From Polytrichum commune (Eukaryota > Streptophyta > Polytrichopsida > Polytrichales > Polytrichaceae), in the NCBI GenBank assembly GCA_950295325.1, contig OX485809.1, positions 19,608,144-19,672,143 on the forward strand: DNA of 64,000 bases, in the 5' to 3' direction. Each line of letters opens with the position of its first letter. Within the stretch, counting starts at the first letter, position 1. Below the pieces are notes generated by a model that searched no databases, was not told the origin of the DNA, and saw only the letters and a program-made list of their open reading frames with translations. Positions 61,810 through 64,000 of this stretch are shown here, in pieces. Made by a program: the position numbers and the translations under genes.

Positions 61810-63435
61810 ATTCTACTTACGGCAAGCGTGGTGCTTCTAGTAGGGAAAAATTGATCGCACGCATGGTGCATCTCTAGTTGATATGTTAAAGAATTAGCAA
61901 TTGCGGAAGCAAGCTAATTCGCGGCCGCAAGGTCTCTTACAAGCTTAGAGAATTATCACCCAAATAAATACAAGAGGAAGTAGGCATACCGAAATCTCGA
62001 GTTAGGGAATTACTCCGAGGCCGGTTAGGGAAATTCTTCACATACATGTTCATGATCAACGTTGAGACTTCCATAGTTGAGCTTTGGTCAAACTATAAAT
62101 ACAAAAATAAGGAGCGGAGGTAAAAAGAAAAAAAAGGATGGCCGGGTGGCTAGCAAAGCACCCCATAAGCAAAGTATGTGATTAGAAACGAGAGGCCGTC
62201 AAATTCGGAGGAGGCACCTAAGGTTGTAAGGACGGTGATTACCTTTCCTCCAAAGTGCCTTCGGATTTGAGATAATCAACAAGGGGAATCCACTCGAGAG
62301 GTACCTAAGGCTATCAAGTGCAAAGCAAGCAAGAAGAGACAATCTAAGGGAGGCTAAGCCTTCTCCTCGCTATCATATCCCCTATCCTACTCCTCGTTAA
62401 CCTAATGGTGATTCGGGTAATCAAAGGGGATTTCACTTAGGGATTTAGGCCAAGACCATGATTTGTGGAACAATCTAAGAGTAGCCAAGTCACGATCTTG
62501 CCACCAAATTCCTTATGCCCCTATAGGGAATTTGGGAAGAGAAGAGGGATACTTTGGTAATTATATATATGCCGGCCATGACCAAGGATTGGAATGCCCT
62601 TGGGAATATAGATGAGTATTAATCAAGCACCTTTGAATGTCTATGGGATTTATATGCCCTTATGGAATGAATAGGGATTCCATGACATCAAGGGAAGTAG
62701 CTAATTAGTTAGCTTGAAGCTAGTGAGAGAGTCTACTTGCCTTGAAATAGAACTAAGGTAAGGAACCTCAAATGAATAATTGAGCAACGAGAGAGCTCTC
62801 ATGAGTTGAAGTTAGTGAGAGAGTATGCTTGAAGACATAAATGAGAATAGTTCTGGGGGAATAGGAAGATTTTAATCATCCAAACCATGAAAGATATTGT
62901 ATGTATGAACGATGTTCTCCCTAAAACACTTAACCTTGACATTAGGGTTTCGGGGAACATAAACTTAAAGACTTGGCCACTTTATCCTTAGAGATTTATA
63001 AAGGGTTTGTGATTAGAAAAAGGATTATGTTACTCAATCCATATAAGATGCAAGATCTAATAAAGGTTTAGGATCACCTAACCTTGACATTAGATTTCGG
63101 GGAACATAAACTTGCAATCTTAAGTCAACTACTCCTTGAAGAATAAAACGAGCACTGAAGCTATATGTTACAAAATACAAGACAGCGGAGAAAGTATAAA
63201 CACCTTCACAAGTATTGGAGTCTAAGATGGTCTAATTTTGGTGGGAGTAACTTCCATGTAAACCGGTTCAGCAGCGGGTTACACCGTCTAAGTTGCTGAG
63301 GGTTGAAGGTGACCTCGACAACCATCCGGCTGGGATCCACTCATCCCAGCTAGAAACACATTGCTGAACGGAATCCACCTTGCGACCGTATGCACCAGCA
63401 GGTCCAGAGCGTCACCTCCCCCTACAACTTTAGAA
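61810..63435. other. Non-coding region with imperfect long repeats
   Basis: No supported ORF on either strand. Two related segments, at about 62928-62990 and 63068-63130, share TTAACCTTGACATTAG or CTAACCTTGACATTAG and TTTCGGGGAACATAAAC. It is probably internal, non-coding or decayed sequence of the minus-strand retroelement whose primer-binding site lies at 63436-63453. Confidence 0.5.
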
Positions 63436-63453
63436 TCCCCGGCAGCGGTGCCA
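63436..63453 (-). promoter_or_regulatory. Primer-binding site of a minus-strand LTR retroelement
   Basis: Read on the minus strand: TGGCACCGCTGCCGGGGA, preceded by TTT. It begins with the TGG expected opposite a tRNA CCA end and resembles the site seen in Athila/Tat-type plant elements. It sits next to an ACA/TGT LTR edge at 63457. Confidence 0.65.
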
Positions 63454-63456
63454 AAA

Positions 63457-64000
63457 TGTGTGGGAGCACACGAACACCAAAAGTTTCCGGATAGGCGTTT
63501 TTCAATGCCTAATCCGGTCTGTCCGGATGATCCGAGTATCGTCCAAGGATTCTGTGAAGTGCAAGATGTCAGGGACGCATTTTTCCTGCTTGAAAGTCGA
63601 CCACCGGCCGGATTGGCTTTCCAGATCCGGATAGTCCTTTGGAAGTCCTTATTCCGGGACTTGCCTTCCGGAATGAACCTCTATAATTAAGTTTTACTCC
63701 TACATGCATCTTTCCTCAATACCTACCTACCTACTTCCTACCTCCATTGATGATTGGGTTCATCCGGTGAAGACGTCCCTATATGGTCATAATCCGGATT
63801 TCTCTCACAACCAGTCCGAATCGGCCTAATCTTTCCTGGCAGGTCACACAGAGAATCCGGATGGTTTCAGGAACTACAACGACAGAAAGGTTAAGATTCG
63901 ACCGGCGACCTGTTAATCCGGGATAACTGGGCGATCCGTGCCACTTTCCGGATTACCCCGCTCAGGGACTGTGAGACCTCTTCAGAAGGTCGGATGGCGT
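63457..64000 (-). repeat. LTR edge of a minus-strand retroelement, partial
   Basis: On the plus strand it starts TGTGTGGGAGCACAC, the inverse of an LTR end, next to the primer-binding site. The sequence is rich in TCCGGAT/ATCCGGA words. A 109-codon plus-strand frame across it (63361-63690) is judged spurious. Runs off the window. Confidence 0.55.

Overview
The window looks like repeat-rich nuclear DNA of a plant in the broad sense (streptophyte). Genes are spliced with GT-AG introns, there is a long satellite array, plant-style TTTAGGG-family tracts and a plant-type Ty3 retroelement, and no bacterial gene organisation. The mobile-gene families resemble those I associate with non-seed plants or charophyte algae, but that is an impression; the species cannot be fixed from the sequence. 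Almost everything is repeat or mobile DNA; no clear host housekeeping gene is present.

Layout. (1) 1-1113, minus: the 5' part of a spliced gene whose product carries a DGNHR motif (ParB/DGQHR-like). (2) About 1.43-12.1 kb and 28.1-38.8 kb: one tandem satellite of 295-bp monomers (about 71 copies, some 320 bp), each with a short GTGTCTCGG/CCGAGACAC dyad. (3) 12107-28122: a 16,016-bp DNA element inserted in the satellite, with 29-bp terminal inverted repeats starting AACACTATATTCG and a 4-bp ACAT target duplication. Removing the element plus one ACAT restores the 295-bp register exactly. Inside it are a HAD/FCP1-like phosphatase ORF, a four-exon gene for a large DGQHS protein with one in-frame TAG, a DUF7869-type transposase gene at the right end, and about 27 copies of a dispersed palindrome (arms TTTACGAACG and CGTTCGTAAA, 2-nt variable centre). 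The palindromes lie in every intron of the DGQHS gene, in two exon positions, at the edges of duplicated modules, and nowhere else in the window. (4) 38.8-41.7 kb: LTR-like non-coding insertion, then a last scrap of satellite. (5) 42.1-47.4 kb: a MULE-like transposase gene with a WRKY-GCM1-like zinc region, broken by one TGA, plus two small companion ORFs. (6) 49.1-61.7 kb: a 5'-truncated Ty3 (gypsy) retrotransposon with lesions in protease, reverse transcriptase and integrase. Its pol holds eight tandem integrase-type zinc-binding (HHCC) modules where one is normal, and an unusual long coiled-coil ORF lies between pol and the polypurine tract/3' LTR. (7) 61.7-64 kb: non-coding repeats and the primer-binding site/LTR edge of another, minus-strand retroelement.

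How the parts fit. The best candidate for an undescribed system is the 16-kb element: transposase, a DGxHx accessory protein, phosphatase cargo, and self-dispersed CpG-rich palindromes that may be binding sites for an element-encoded protein (compare the VANC anti-silencing system of VANDAL elements). The second is the octuplicated zinc-binding module in the Ty3 polyprotein. All gene models come from reading splice signals and frames by eye; no search was run.
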